From: Candidatus Roizmanbacteria bacterium
GTDB taxonomy: Bacteria > Patescibacteriota > Microgenomatia > UBA1406 > GWC2-37-13
NCBI GenBank assembly: GCA_013335175.1
Contig: JAAXWC010000002.1
Span: 62,001-126,000, forward strand
Direction of reading: 5' to 3'
Length of the DNA stretch: 64,000 nt
Part shown: in pieces, positions 37,360 to 44,718 of the stretch
Numbering within the stretch: the first letter of the stretch is position 1
How the letters are laid out: the number at the start of each line of letters is the position of its first letter
Notes under the pieces: generated by a model
Database searches by the model: none
Told to the model about the DNA's origin: nothing
Seen by the model: only the letters and a program-made list of their open reading frames with translations
Program-made: the position numbers and the translations under genes

Positions 37360-37387
37360 AAACTAGAGAACGTGGAATGAGTGATTT

Positions 37388-37416
37388 TTGCTTATATTTT
37401 TGCTAGACTCTATAAT
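37388..37416 (+). promoter_or_regulatory. Promoter of the metallopeptidase gene
   Basis: TTGCTT (37388-37393), 17-base spacer, TATAAT (37411-37416); the ATG at 37426 follows after 9 bases. Confidence 0.55.
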
Positions 37417-37425
37417 AATTCAAAC

Positions 37426-39042
37426 ATGAATAATAAAAAGGGAGAAATCGCTACAATTTTTGCAATTAGTGTATTTGCGGTATTAAGTATCACAACAATG
37501 ATTAGTGCGGTTCTCTTTAATAGTAGTAAACAAACAGGAAATAGCACCCGCGCTGCTGCTGAAAATTGTTCAGATTTTGGCAATACTGATGCTACAAAAT
37601 CTCTTGCTGAATCTTGGAAAGTAACCGATTGCTCTACGCAATGTGTATTGACAGACAATGATATTAGTATTAAATATGGATCAGACGAGTGTACGAAATC
37701 ATTTTCATCTACGTACGGAAATAATCGAGAAGATTACTGGTGTTATTATTTTGATGATACCCCCAACGCAGGAAGATGCTTAGTACTTAAAAACGCCGAA
37801 GATCGCCCTGCTAATCCAACGCCCTTACCAACCTTTACCCCAACACCTATCCCCACTCATACACCTACACCTACTTCTACTCACACGCTTAGTGCAACTC
37901 CTACACCCACTCCTACGAATCTACCCAATACCCCGATCCCCACCATAACACCGATTATTTCATCAACGCTTGCCCCCACACCATTTTGTATTGATTACGA
38001 AAAAAATAGCAAAACTACCATTGGAGGACAATCATACTGCTTTAACGAAACTACCAAAAGAATCTGCTGCGTTGGCGGTTCTCAAGATCAATCATCTCCC
38101 TGTTACGGAAAGACAAATTTAGAAGAATTATCCTGTTCGAAATCAAATATGACTTGTATTCAAAATGGAGACACAGCTTTATGTGTATATCCGACCTCTA
38201 CACCAATTCCTGCAACATCAACACCAACACCTTCTACTATACCTACGCCATCCAATACGCCCACCCCTCTTGCCCCCAGCTCTACTCCTACACCTTCAAT
38301 CTCTCCTACTGCAACACCGACACCAAAACCAATTCCTCTCTGCGAAGCATTGCTAATGAATGGAGATTCCAACTCAAAGCTTGATATTGTGTTCTTATCT
38401 ACAGGGTACACCAACTTAGATCAACTGAGAAATTCTATTTTAACTGAAATAAATAGGTGGTATAGTGGTTCTAATATAGGCAGAGATCGACTCAATAAAC
38501 TCAATTTTACGCTCTATACCGATTTGACGAAAAACTTTAACGATGGACCTGTAGTTAAAGATAATGTCTATCCCCATTTAACATTAAATTGGAAAAGTAG
38601 CACACAAGAATCAAAACGATGTGCTGGCGATATATTTCTCGTAATTGTCAATAGTCAAACATGGGGTGGGTATGCAGATTTTGGCATCGGCGCTGTAGTA
38701 TCAACTATAACAATGCCAGCAATGGAGCACGAGTTAAGCCATGCAATTGGGTATATGCACGATGAATATGTTCCCAAAAAAGTGGACGCACCTCAATCTG
38801 CAAAAGTTTACGAACAATGTTATGATGGAGTATCTCGAGATCAAACTCAACCGTGTATTAAATGGATGTTTCAATATCAAAAAAGTTCTTACCCCCAGAT
38901 GGGCTGCTACCCCGGATGCAATTATCAAAACTGGTTTCGAGCATATGACGATGATATCATGTTTCAAAAAATTGTAGATAACTTAATCTATACTCCCATT
39001 CAATTAGATTTATGGGATCGCAATACGAAAAGTTATCATTAA
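37426..39042 (+). CDS. Secreted zinc metallopeptidase, M64-like, with two Pro/Thr linkers
   Basis: A 538-residue protein. An N-terminal hydrophobic helix (about 8-30) anchors or exports it. A Cys-containing domain, a Thr/Pro linker (about 128-185), a second Cys-rich domain, and another Thr/Pro linker (about 250-300) precede the catalytic domain. The zinc site HELSHAIGYMHDEY (His435, Glu436, His439, His445) fits both the metzincin HExxHxxGxxH pattern and the spacing of IgA-peptidase M64 enzymes (HExxH...DEY). The earlier DIVFLSTGYT also matches M64. It probably digests an outside protein. The start at 37426 is preferred over an upstream ATG at 37381, which lies ahead of the promoter. Confidence 0.8.
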   Translation: MNNKKGEIATIFAISVFAVLSITTMISAVLFNSSKQTGNSTRAAAENCSDFGNTDATKSLAESWKVTDCSTQCVLTDNDISIKYGSDECTKSFSSTYGNNREDYWCYYFDDTPNAGRCLVLKNAEDRPANPTPLPTFTPTPIPTHTPTPTSTHTLSATPTPTPTNLPNTPIPTITPIISSTLAPTPFCIDYEKNSKTTIGGQSYCFNETTKRICCVGGSQDQSSPCYGKTNLEELSCSKSNMTCIQNGDTALCVYPTSTPIPATSTPTPSTIPTPSNTPTPLAPSSTPTPSISPTATPTPKPIPLCEALLMNGDSNSKLDIVFLSTGYTNLDQLRNSILTEINRWYSGSNIGRDRLNKLNFTLYTDLTKNFNDGPVVKDNVYPHLTLNWKSSTQESKRCAGDIFLVIVNSQTWGGYADFGIGAVVSTITMPAMEHELSHAIGYMHDEYVPKKVDAPQSAKVYEQCYDGVSRDQTQPCIKWMFQYQKSSYPQMGCYPGCNYQNWFRAYDDDIMFQKIVDNLIYTPIQLDLWDRNTKSYH

Positions 39043-39046
39043 TAGT

Positions 39047-39622
39047 ATGTTTAAAACAAAAATTGGAATTACCTTAATCGCAAGTCTTATCCTTGTTAGT
39101 TTTGTCACCCTTTTTATTAACTTACTCCCTTCCGACTCTCCAGTACCACACAATGCGCTTGTTCTCAATTTGCTCCAAACTCCCGAAGGTAGTGTTGCCT
39201 TACAAAAGTTAGATGTTCAAGATACCTATCCATCTGACTATAAACTGGATATCCCAAATAACTATCTCATTGTTCAAATATTCAAAAATAAAGAAAAACT
39301 GTTTGAAGGAAAAGTTGTAAATAAGGAGACCATTGTTTTTACTCGACCATTAGATCCTCATGTTGTTGTGAAACCATACGAAATTTCCTTAAACAATGTA
39401 GTTGTCTATTTACCGTATATCAGGACGGCTACCGATATCAAAGTATTGGATGAAAAGAGCAATCTAAAACTATCTATTCACTTGGCCTCATATAAATTAA
39501 ATGCCGTAAATATAAAGTCCAATTTATGTGGAAACGGGATTTGCGACTCTAATGAGAATGCTATCAGCTGCTTCAGCGACTGCAAACCGGTTAATCCTCA
39601 TGTAAATAAACCTACAAAATAA
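39047..39622 (+). CDS. Membrane-anchored surface protein with a C-terminal Cys-rich CGNG motif
   Basis: A 191-residue protein with an N-terminal hydrophobic helix (about 6-27), a beta-rich outside domain and a C-terminal CGNGICDSNENAISCFSDC, a four-Cys motif with acidic residues that recurs in secreted proteins of archaea and CPR bacteria and may bind calcium. It begins 4 bases after the metallopeptidase gene, so it is probably co-expressed, and could be a partner, inhibitor or substrate of the peptidase (inference). No enzyme motif is seen. Confidence 0.65.
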   Translation: MFKTKIGITLIASLILVSFVTLFINLLPSDSPVPHNALVLNLLQTPEGSVALQKLDVQDTYPSDYKLDIPNNYLIVQIFKNKEKLFEGKVVNKETIVFTRPLDPHVVVKPYEISLNNVVVYLPYIRTATDIKVLDEKSNLKLSIHLASYKLNAVNIKSNLCGNGICDSNENAISCFSDCKPVNPHVNKPTK

Positions 39623-39784
39623 TCTCACTGCGAACTGTAATTGCATGAAAACAATCACTTAACGAAACCCGTTCTTATTTGTCTAGCAGATGTATATTTA
39701 TTCCAAACATGTTGAGTAATTACTGAGCGATGCGCTGTTTGAAGGCTTAGTAGCTGTCCTATAGTATATTTAATCGTCATATAT

Positions 39785-39790
39785 TATAAT
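39785..39790 (+). promoter_or_regulatory. -10 element before the 39797 gene
   Basis: A perfect TATAAT lies 6 bases before the ATG. No strong -35 is seen. Confidence 0.4.
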
Positions 39791-39796
39791 TAGACA

Positions 39797-41320
39797 ATGG
39801 AAACTGATAGGAGGCCTCATTTGTCAGAAATATCATCTGATGCTCACGATATAATCATACAGCAAGTTATTGATACGAAACATTTCACTCATGAACTGTT
39901 TCTAGAAGTAGACGCACTTGTGGGAAAGAAAGTAGTCAAAGGATCACCCTTTTCTCAAGATATCGTTGAATTGTCAGAGCTAACTGGGATTTCACCCTTA
40001 TCACGAAATTTACTTTTTGAATCATTACTATCTTCTTCAGATGGCACTTATAAAGCAAGAAATGGTGCTTTTCTTTCACAATGCGCAGGTTATCTTCAGA
40101 ATACATATCCTGTCCCAGATAAAACCATTGAAATACAAATACGTAAGTTGCTCAATAGTAATAAAGAGCTTTCTCCCCTTTTCACCCAATTCATCGAGAA
40201 TAATGTATTCTTTGGGTCAACTATTGCTTTACTGTGTACCGATTGTGCTGAAGGTTTACACAATGTCGGTAACACAACCGAGAAACCGGTTTTGGGATGG
40301 TATCTTGATATGATTAATTCTTCTAATACCTTGTTGAAAAAAGTAGATGTATTTTTTTGTTCACTTCAAGATAAAATTTCAGATAAAAATATACTACTTC
40401 CGTCGTTTTTAACTGACTGGCAGAAAGACATCAATCTTCAGATTTTTGAAACTGTCTCTATAGCAACAGCTATGGCAATCCATGCCCGTAAAGAAGAAAA
40501 TTGTGCCGTTTTGTTTTCCCATATCCTTTTCAATGTAAATCGCGCTGATTTTGAGTTGAGAAAACAACAGATTAATAAGCTAAAAGCTAACGATCCTGCT
40601 GCGCCCAACCTGTTTGATACCTATTCATCAGGCGTATTTGATTTTAATGAAAGGCAAAGACCAAACGATCAAATACTAGCGATTCCTATGTATATGAGTA
40701 TGTACGATATTAAAGATTTTTTAACACAATATACTATGTTTTGGGATCAATTGACAAAGGGAACGAGTACAGATTTTGGAATTTCCATAAATTCAAACTC
40801 CGATCATTCCCGAATTCAGATTAAAAATGCTGCAGTAATTATCTGTCGACCAGAACAAACAGAAAAAGGTCAGGCCCGTATTAAAATTGAGACTACAGGA
40901 CCAAGTGGGATATGCATTCGTATAGATAAAGAGAGAAGTACGCTTGGGCTTGATTTCGTTGGCGCAGAATTCGCTCAAGCATTGACATTAGCAATAGATT
41001 TCCAAGAACAAGAAAAGCGGGGAAAAGTACTAATGGCCTACAATTCAATGATAAATGATAAGGGAGAATTAAAAAATGGTGGAAAATATTTTTCCCTTTT
41101 CAGAAGTGCACCTTCGAAAACATTTATCAAGGGATCGGATACGATAACTGTGGGTGAAAAAATAGCATGTATTGCAGCAATGACTATGTCGATGGGAAGA
41201 TCGGCAGGCATCCGCGATACAGATTCATTTTCATATCACAGTCGTGGGGCTATATCAAAATCCGAATATTTTGATAATTTTGGACAGATAGTAAAAGAAT
41301 TTATCGCTCTATTTTCGTAA
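39797..41320 (+). CDS. Uncharacterised 507-residue soluble protein
   Basis: I do not recognise this protein. It is soluble, without signal peptide or membrane helix, largely helical in the N-terminal two thirds (Leu/Ile-rich with Lys and Glu) and more beta-like after about residue 320 (SRIQIKNAAVIICRP, ARIKIETTGPSGICIRI). No nucleotide-binding loop or metal motif is visible. It stands alone with its own promoter, converging on the VOC gene. Composition and codon use do not differ visibly from neighbours, so recent transfer is not suggested. Confidence 0.7.
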   Translation: METDRRPHLSEISSDAHDIIIQQVIDTKHFTHELFLEVDALVGKKVVKGSPFSQDIVELSELTGISPLSRNLLFESLLSSSDGTYKARNGAFLSQCAGYLQNTYPVPDKTIEIQIRKLLNSNKELSPLFTQFIENNVFFGSTIALLCTDCAEGLHNVGNTTEKPVLGWYLDMINSSNTLLKKVDVFFCSLQDKISDKNILLPSFLTDWQKDINLQIFETVSIATAMAIHARKEENCAVLFSHILFNVNRADFELRKQQINKLKANDPAAPNLFDTYSSGVFDFNERQRPNDQILAIPMYMSMYDIKDFLTQYTMFWDQLTKGTSTDFGISINSNSDHSRIQIKNAAVIICRPEQTEKGQARIKIETTGPSGICIRIDKERSTLGLDFVGAEFAQALTLAIDFQEQEKRGKVLMAYNSMINDKGELKNGGKYFSLFRSAPSKTFIKGSDTITVGEKIACIAAMTMSMGRSAGIRDTDSFSYHSRGAISKSEYFDNFGQIVKEFIALFS

Positions 41321-41349
41321 CTAATTTCTACACGAGTAAAAACTATTCC

Positions 41350-41769
41350 TCACTGAGCGGGTTTTGTTCCAATTCCTTGCGAAAATCGGAGTAAATATCC
41401 ATCTGGATCCATAACAAGGATTTCTCTGCAACCGTGAAGTAAATTATCCTCTCGATACCAACTATCTTTTGCTCCGCGTTTTAAGGGATAGTTACTGTTT
41501 GCTAACGATTCTACCAAGAGCTGGATGTTATCCGTTTCTATCTGAAAATTTAAACCTCTTCCAAACGGATACTCTGGCTTGCCATTATGCCACTCTTCAT
41601 CTTTGTCTTCTTGCTGAATCATCAATTGACTTCCTTGATAGGATAAAAAAGCAAATAGCGGATTTTTCCGTTCATACTCTATCTTAAAACCAAGAATATC
41701 TACGTAATAATGCAAACTCTTTTTGTAATCAGAGACATATAATTCTGGTATCAAATGATTAAACTGCAT
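41350..41769 (-). CDS. VOC family protein (glyoxalase/bleomycin-resistance-like)
   Basis: A 139-residue vicinal-oxygen-chelate fold protein. It shows the paired beta-alpha-beta-beta-beta units: [23 protein letters not shown]... and later [17 protein letters not shown], the last carrying the conserved DPDG turn and a metal-site region. The closest general match is bleomycin-resistance/glyoxalase-like proteins, so drug binding or small-molecule metabolism is possible. The ATG at 41769 is chosen because a consensus TATAAT lies 7 bases upstream; a TTG at 41787 would extend it by six residues over that promoter. Confidence 0.85.
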   Translation of the reverse strand: MQFNHLIPELYVSDYKKSLHYYVDILGFKIEYERKNPLFAFLSYQGSQLMIQQEDKDEEWHNGKPEYPFGRGLNFQIETDNIQLLVESLANSNYPLKRGAKDSWYREDNLLHGCREILVMDPDGYLLRFSQGIGTKPAQ

Positions 41770-41776
41770 AGAGGCA

Positions 41777-41782
41777 ATTATA
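41777..41782 (-). promoter_or_regulatory. -10 element of the VOC gene
   Basis: TATAAT on the minus strand, 7 bases before the ATG at 41769. No clear -35. Confidence 0.4.
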
Positions 41783-41825
41783 TCCAATATCTGTTACAGA
41801 AGTAGATTATTATATGAAGGCGAGA

Positions 41826-41905
41826 ACGCAAGAAATTTACACAGTAAATTTCAGCGTTCCAGCCACGCTGAACGTAATGCCGCCTTGCGACAAACGTTCT
41901 TGCGT
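41826..41905 (-). other. Multi-hairpin element downstream of tRNA-Ser
   Basis: An outer 9-bp pairing (41826-41834 with 41897-41905) encloses a perfect 8-bp hairpin (41833-41840/41844-41851), a 7-bp hairpin (41851-41857/41865-41871) and an alternative 6-bp pairing (41870-41875/41894-41899). These pairings overlap, so not all can form together. It may be a tRNA trailer, a terminator without a U tract, or a small structured RNA. Confidence 0.4.
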
Positions 41906-41994
41906 GGCGGAGAGGGAGGGATTCGAACCCTCGATAGTGTTGCCACCATACTAGTTTTCGAGACTAGCCCGTTCAACCACTCCGGCACCTCTCC
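41905..41994 (-). tRNA. tRNA-Ser (anticodon CGA)
   Basis: On the minus strand the acceptor GGAGAGG (41994-41988) pairs with CCTCTCC (41915-41909). The anticodon arm CTAGT/ACTAG encloses a loop with CGA, reading codon UCG. A long variable arm, typical of tRNA-Ser, follows, then the T arm with GGTTCGAATCC. The 3' CCA appears to be encoded (41907-41905). The first 17 bases of the gene are repeated about 160 bases upstream. Confidence 0.93.
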
Positions 41995-42000
41995 AGTTGT
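41978..42000. repeat. 23-bp direct repeat, copy 1 (overlaps tRNA-Ser 5' end)
   Basis: These 23 bases (first 17 bases of the tRNA gene plus 6 bases before it) recur exactly at 42138-42160. The pattern resembles a target duplication or a partial tandem duplication. Confidence 0.85.
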
Positions 42001-42035
42001 AAAAGCTCCGTTACCGACAAAGTACTGTTACGTTT

Positions 42036-42053
42036 TTCGACCTTTCGGTCGAA
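42036..42053. repeat. Perfect 7-bp hairpin
   Basis: TTCGACC and GGTCGAA enclose TTTC. On the minus strand the loop reads GAAA, a stable GNRA tetraloop. It lies in the 160-base segment between the two 23-bp repeats. Confidence 0.6.
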
Positions 42054-42074
42054 GTTCAACCCCTCCACAACTTC

Positions 42075-42116
42075 CTTTGAAACTTTACTCACCGCGATTT
42101 GCTCGTCGTTTCAAAG
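42075..42116. repeat. 9-bp inverted repeat
   Basis: CTTTGAAAC (42075-42083) and GTTTCAAAG (42108-42116) are perfect complements around a 24-base loop, also inside the segment flanked by the 23-bp repeats. Confidence 0.6.
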
Positions 42117-42137
42117 AGCGTTTGTTGGCGGGCAAAG

Positions 42138-42160
42138 CACTCCGGCACCTCTCCAGTTGT
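42138..42160. repeat. 23-bp direct repeat, copy 2
   Basis: Exact copy of 41978-42000. It is a detached tRNA-Ser 5' end: the bases that follow on the minus strand do not continue as a tRNA. Confidence 0.85.
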
Positions 42161-42192
42161 GAGCTTTATTTTAGCACAAAACATGGTAAACA

Positions 42193-43239
42193 TTACCCAA
42201 ATACTATCTCCGTTTTCTCAAACTCGGCGAGTTCAGCCAGTTGTACTTCTGTTGTTGTAATAATCGTTTGGTACTTTTCAATAAGATGTAAAACCAATTT
42301 TTTATTATGTGTATCTAACTCTGAAGAAATATCATCTAACAACAATACCGGCTTTTTGTGAAATAGTGCTTCGATAAGATAAATCTCGTAAAGCTTTAAC
42401 CAAAACACACTCAAACGCTGTTCACTCCGTGAACCATACGCATGAATATTTTTTTCGTTATCGGACACAAGATACATTTGAAAATCATCCTTCTGAGGCC
42501 CAATCGAGGTCTTTCGCATCCGTATTTCTAAATCATACGCCTTTGCAAGTCGTTCTTTTGTCATTTCATTTTTCACGTATTCCATCCGCAAAACACGATC
42601 CTCGAGCGAAACATTCGTATTAATTCCCGCCACGTATTCAGCACGTTTTGCAGTAATATAAGAAGCCATCTCTTCTAAATAATTGTCCCAAAATGGTAGT
42701 TGATCCCGCAACTCTTGTTCATTCTTATGAAGTTCTAATAGTTTGTTTCGTTTTCTGAGAGCATGTTCATAATTGCGTAGCTTGCTTTTGTATACCGGAT
42801 CGGTCAAAGAAAGCACTCGATTTAAATACTCACGCCGTTTATCTGGAGCACCAAGAACTATATCCATATGTTCTGGTGAAAAGAGAATTGCTTTTGTTGT
42901 AAAGTTTAAATACTGACCATGGGTCTTACCCGTTTTGTTTACATAAAAAGCTTTCTCAATCCGATCCCCTTTTTTCGTAAGTGCAATCTGAAAAAGAATT
43001 GGCAAACCTTCTTCCTTCCAAGTTGTCTCTACAATAGATTTTTCTTGTTCCCAGTAAACAAGCTCTTCTTCTTTTTGTTCACGAAAACCTATTCCATTCA
43101 TAGAAAAAAATATTGCCTCTAATAAATTGGTTTTGCCCCGTGCATTTTCTCCCACAATAATGGTAAGTTTTGGATGAATAGAAAAATCTCTAGCAGTAAA
43201 ATTACGAAAGCAAGTAAGGTAAATATGTTCCAACAGCAT
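42193..43239 (-). CDS. recF: DNA replication/repair protein RecF
   Basis: A 348-residue SMC-like ATPase that loads RecA at gaps. Walker A is [15 protein letters not shown], the middle is helical, and Walker B is [13 protein letters not shown] followed by the D-loop. The ABC signature region reads [11 protein letters not shown] where most RecF have a Gly-Gln-Gln version. Start [14 protein letters not shown] matches the family. It is not next to dnaA or dnaN here, contrary to many bacteria. Its ATG lies 5 bases after a TATAAT. Confidence 0.93.
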   Translation of the reverse strand: MLLEHIYLTCFRNFTARDFSIHPKLTIIVGENARGKTNLLEAIFFSMNGIGFREQKEEELVYWEQEKSIVETTWKEEGLPILFQIALTKKGDRIEKAFYVNKTGKTHGQYLNFTTKAILFSPEHMDIVLGAPDKRREYLNRVLSLTDPVYKSKLRNYEHALRKRNKLLELHKNEQELRDQLPFWDNYLEEMASYITAKRAEYVAGINTNVSLEDRVLRMEYVKNEMTKERLAKAYDLEIRMRKTSIGPQKDDFQMYLVSDNEKNIHAYGSRSEQRLSVFWLKLYEIYLIEALFHKKPVLLLDDISSELDTHNKKLVLHLIEKYQTIITTTEVQLAELAEFEKTEIVFG

Positions 43240-43244
43240 AGGAT

Positions 43245-43250
43245 ATTATA
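43245..43250 (-). promoter_or_regulatory. -10 element of recF
   Basis: TATAAT on the minus strand, 5 bases before the ATG. A TTGCTG lies 20 bases further upstream, a poor spacing. Confidence 0.4.
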
Positions 43251-43258
43251 CTGTGTCT

Positions 43259-44590
43259 TTATCTCTTCTTCAGCAAAAATATTGTTTCTATAAAAGATGG
43301 TAAGCGAAAGAACGAACCTCGGACAATCGATACCTCTTCCTGATCTACAAAAAGCCGATGCCAGTATTTTTTGGGAAAAACCGAAATATGAGAAAAATCG
43401 CGCTTATGGAAATAGGAAATGTAGGTATTTTCCTGAGTATACATTTTATGTAAAATATATTTTTTCGAAACACGAATTGTTTCATCTACAGCTTTTTTTA
43501 TCTTTGAACGTTCCAAATGCTCTAATACATCGAATGAGAATACCAATTCAAACTGAGCATCTTCATAGGGAATTTTCACAACATCTCCCAGTTTCAAATA
43601 TGGTTTCATCTGATCTTCGGCCATCGCAATTGCGTCCTTAGAAATTTCAACGCCATATGCGTCAATACCAAATGATCGTAAAATACGAACTAACTCCCCT
43701 GTCCCACACCCAATATCGAGACAATTTTTTGGATTAATAAAAAATTTAATCAGAATAGCTCGATAATAGGTTACGACTGTACGTAGTAATTTAGTAAAAA
43801 AAGGATCTGCATATCCCAATCGATATCCTCGTTTCGCGTGCTTGTGCGTGTAATACTCGCGATCATAAAAGCTCGCATCTATGCGATACGGCATAATAAT
43901 AGTACCTTTAAAAGAATCTCCCTCTACTATTTTTGTGAGATTTTTAAAATCGGTACCATTAGTTACGATAACAGTTAGACCAAGTTTTTTTGCAAGCTGA
44001 GCCGCTACCGGATCAAAGGGAGTATTAATCCCCGGAGACCACGTTACACCTACCAAACTTTCCATTTCATTCCATGTCATTCGTTTGATTGGCTTTGCAT
44101 TTGGGTTTTGAGAAGGATCTGAATCATATACCCAATCTATATTGGACATATTTACAATTACATTTGCACCATAATCTCTTGCCAATATAACGGCATCATA
44201 ATCGGTAGACCAACCGGGTTTCCAACCTGCGCCAATTACCACTGGTTCTTTCCACTTATGAAGTTTTTTATCGTAATTCTCGATAATACGAGGGTGTGCA
44301 ATGTCTTGAAATATCGTTCGAAGTAAATGTCCGTTCAAATGAGTTGCGTGTATTCCTAACCAATCTAAATCCTCGTTAGAAAGTGAACCAATCACCGATT
44401 TCCCCGCATCGCGGTACTGACGAGCAGTTCGCCCGCCACCAGATACCAAGAAGAACCGCTTTCCTTTTTTTACCTGACCACGAATAAAGGTATTTAATCT
44501 TTTTAAAAATACTGTATCAATGCCTCCACTCGGAGAAATGAGGCTACCGCCAACAGAGAGAATTATAGGTGGCTCTTTATAGTGGATCAT
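43259..44590 (-). CDS. UMP kinase (archaeal-type) fused to a SAM-dependent methyltransferase
   Basis: A 443-residue fusion. Residues about 1-230 are an amino-acid-kinase-fold UMP kinase of the archaeal type: ILSVGGSLI, SGGGRTARQYRDAG, a Thr-Asp-Tyr-Asp-Ala segment, SNIDWVYDSDP and FDPVAAQLAKKLG with VTNGTD. It makes UDP from UMP. Residues about 275-443 are a class I methyltransferase: motif I LDIGCGTGEL (about 286-295), GVEISKDAIAMA and FSFDVLEHL. The methyl acceptor is unknown. The ATG at 44590 is chosen; a TTG at 44602 lies in the leader's T run. The leader holds a terminator and a short reading frame. Confidence 0.88.
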   Translation of the reverse strand: MIHYKEPPIILSVGGSLISPSGGIDTVFLKRLNTFIRGQVKKGKRFFLVSGGGRTARQYRDAGKSVIGSLSNEDLDWLGIHATHLNGHLLRTIFQDIAHPRIIENYDKKLHKWKEPVVIGAGWKPGWSTDYDAVILARDYGANVIVNMSNIDWVYDSDPSQNPNAKPIKRMTWNEMESLVGVTWSPGINTPFDPVAAQLAKKLGLTVIVTNGTDFKNLTKIVEGDSFKGTIIMPYRIDASFYDREYYTHKHAKRGYRLGYADPFFTKLLRTVVTYYRAILIKFFINPKNCLDIGCGTGELVRILRSFGIDAYGVEISKDAIAMAEDQMKPYLKLGDVVKIPYEDAQFELVFSFDVLEHLERSKIKKAVDETIRVSKKYILHKMYTQENTYISYFHKRDFSHISVFPKKYWHRLFVDQEEVSIVRGSFFRLPSFIETIFLLKKR

Positions 44591-44600
44591 ATCTTTTCGC

Positions 44601-44638
44601 AAAAAAAATCCCGCTGCCTCTTCGTTTATTTGCGGGAT
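44601..44638 (-). terminator. Terminator hairpin in the UMP kinase leader (candidate attenuator)
   Basis: On the minus strand ATCCCGC (44638-44632) pairs with GCGGGAT (44614-44608) over a 17-base loop, followed directly by a T7-8 run, 11 bases before the start codon. The next gene upstream diverges, so the only transcript to terminate is that of the UMP kinase gene itself. Confidence 0.6.
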
Positions 44639-44658
44639 GAAAAAATAACTCTGTACAT
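44626..44658 (-). CDS. Candidate leader peptide of the UMP kinase gene
   Basis: A 10-codon frame (MYRVIFSSRK) starts about 4 bases after the predicted transcript start, crosses a U-rich tract (GUUAUUUUUUCAU) and stops inside the terminator loop. A ribosome at that stop would cover the 5' arm of the hairpin. No Shine-Dalgarno sequence is expected for a leaderless frame. Confidence 0.35.
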   Translation of the reverse strand: MYRVIFSSRK

Positions 44659-44668
44659 ATTATAGGCT

Positions 44669-44697
44669 ATTATACTCTTAACTTTGACTTTCGTCAA
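44669..44697 (-). promoter_or_regulatory. Promoter of the UMP kinase-methyltransferase gene
   Basis: On the minus strand TTGACG (44697-44692), 17-base spacer, TATAAT (44674-44669). Transcription would start near 44662, giving a 72-base leader. The -35 abuts the -35 of the divergent promoter; together they form TTGAC-N4-GTCAA (44684-44697). Confidence 0.65.
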
Positions 44698-44712
44698 TAT
44701 CTGCACTAGAAT
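44684..44712 (+). promoter_or_regulatory. Promoter of the RHH-nucleotidyltransferase gene
   Basis: TTGACT (44684-44689), 17-base spacer, TAGAAT (44707-44712); the ATG at 44719 follows after 6 bases, so the mRNA should be leaderless. The promoter overlaps that of the divergent UMP kinase gene. Confidence 0.6.
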
Positions 44713-44718
44713 GGGACA

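Noticed and set aside
37801-38340. Thr/Pro codon repeats that look like a tandem DNA repeat
   Set aside because: They encode two low-complexity protein stalks within the metallopeptidase; unit length and sequence vary, so this is not a CRISPR or satellite.
42185-42197. GGTAA-ACA-TTACC as a terminator of recF
   Set aside because: Only 5 bp, overlaps the recF stop and lacks a T tract in the right direction.
41885-42361. 158-residue plus-strand frame
   Set aside because: It runs antisense through tRNA-Ser and the end of recF; its apparent protein simply reads tRNA bases.
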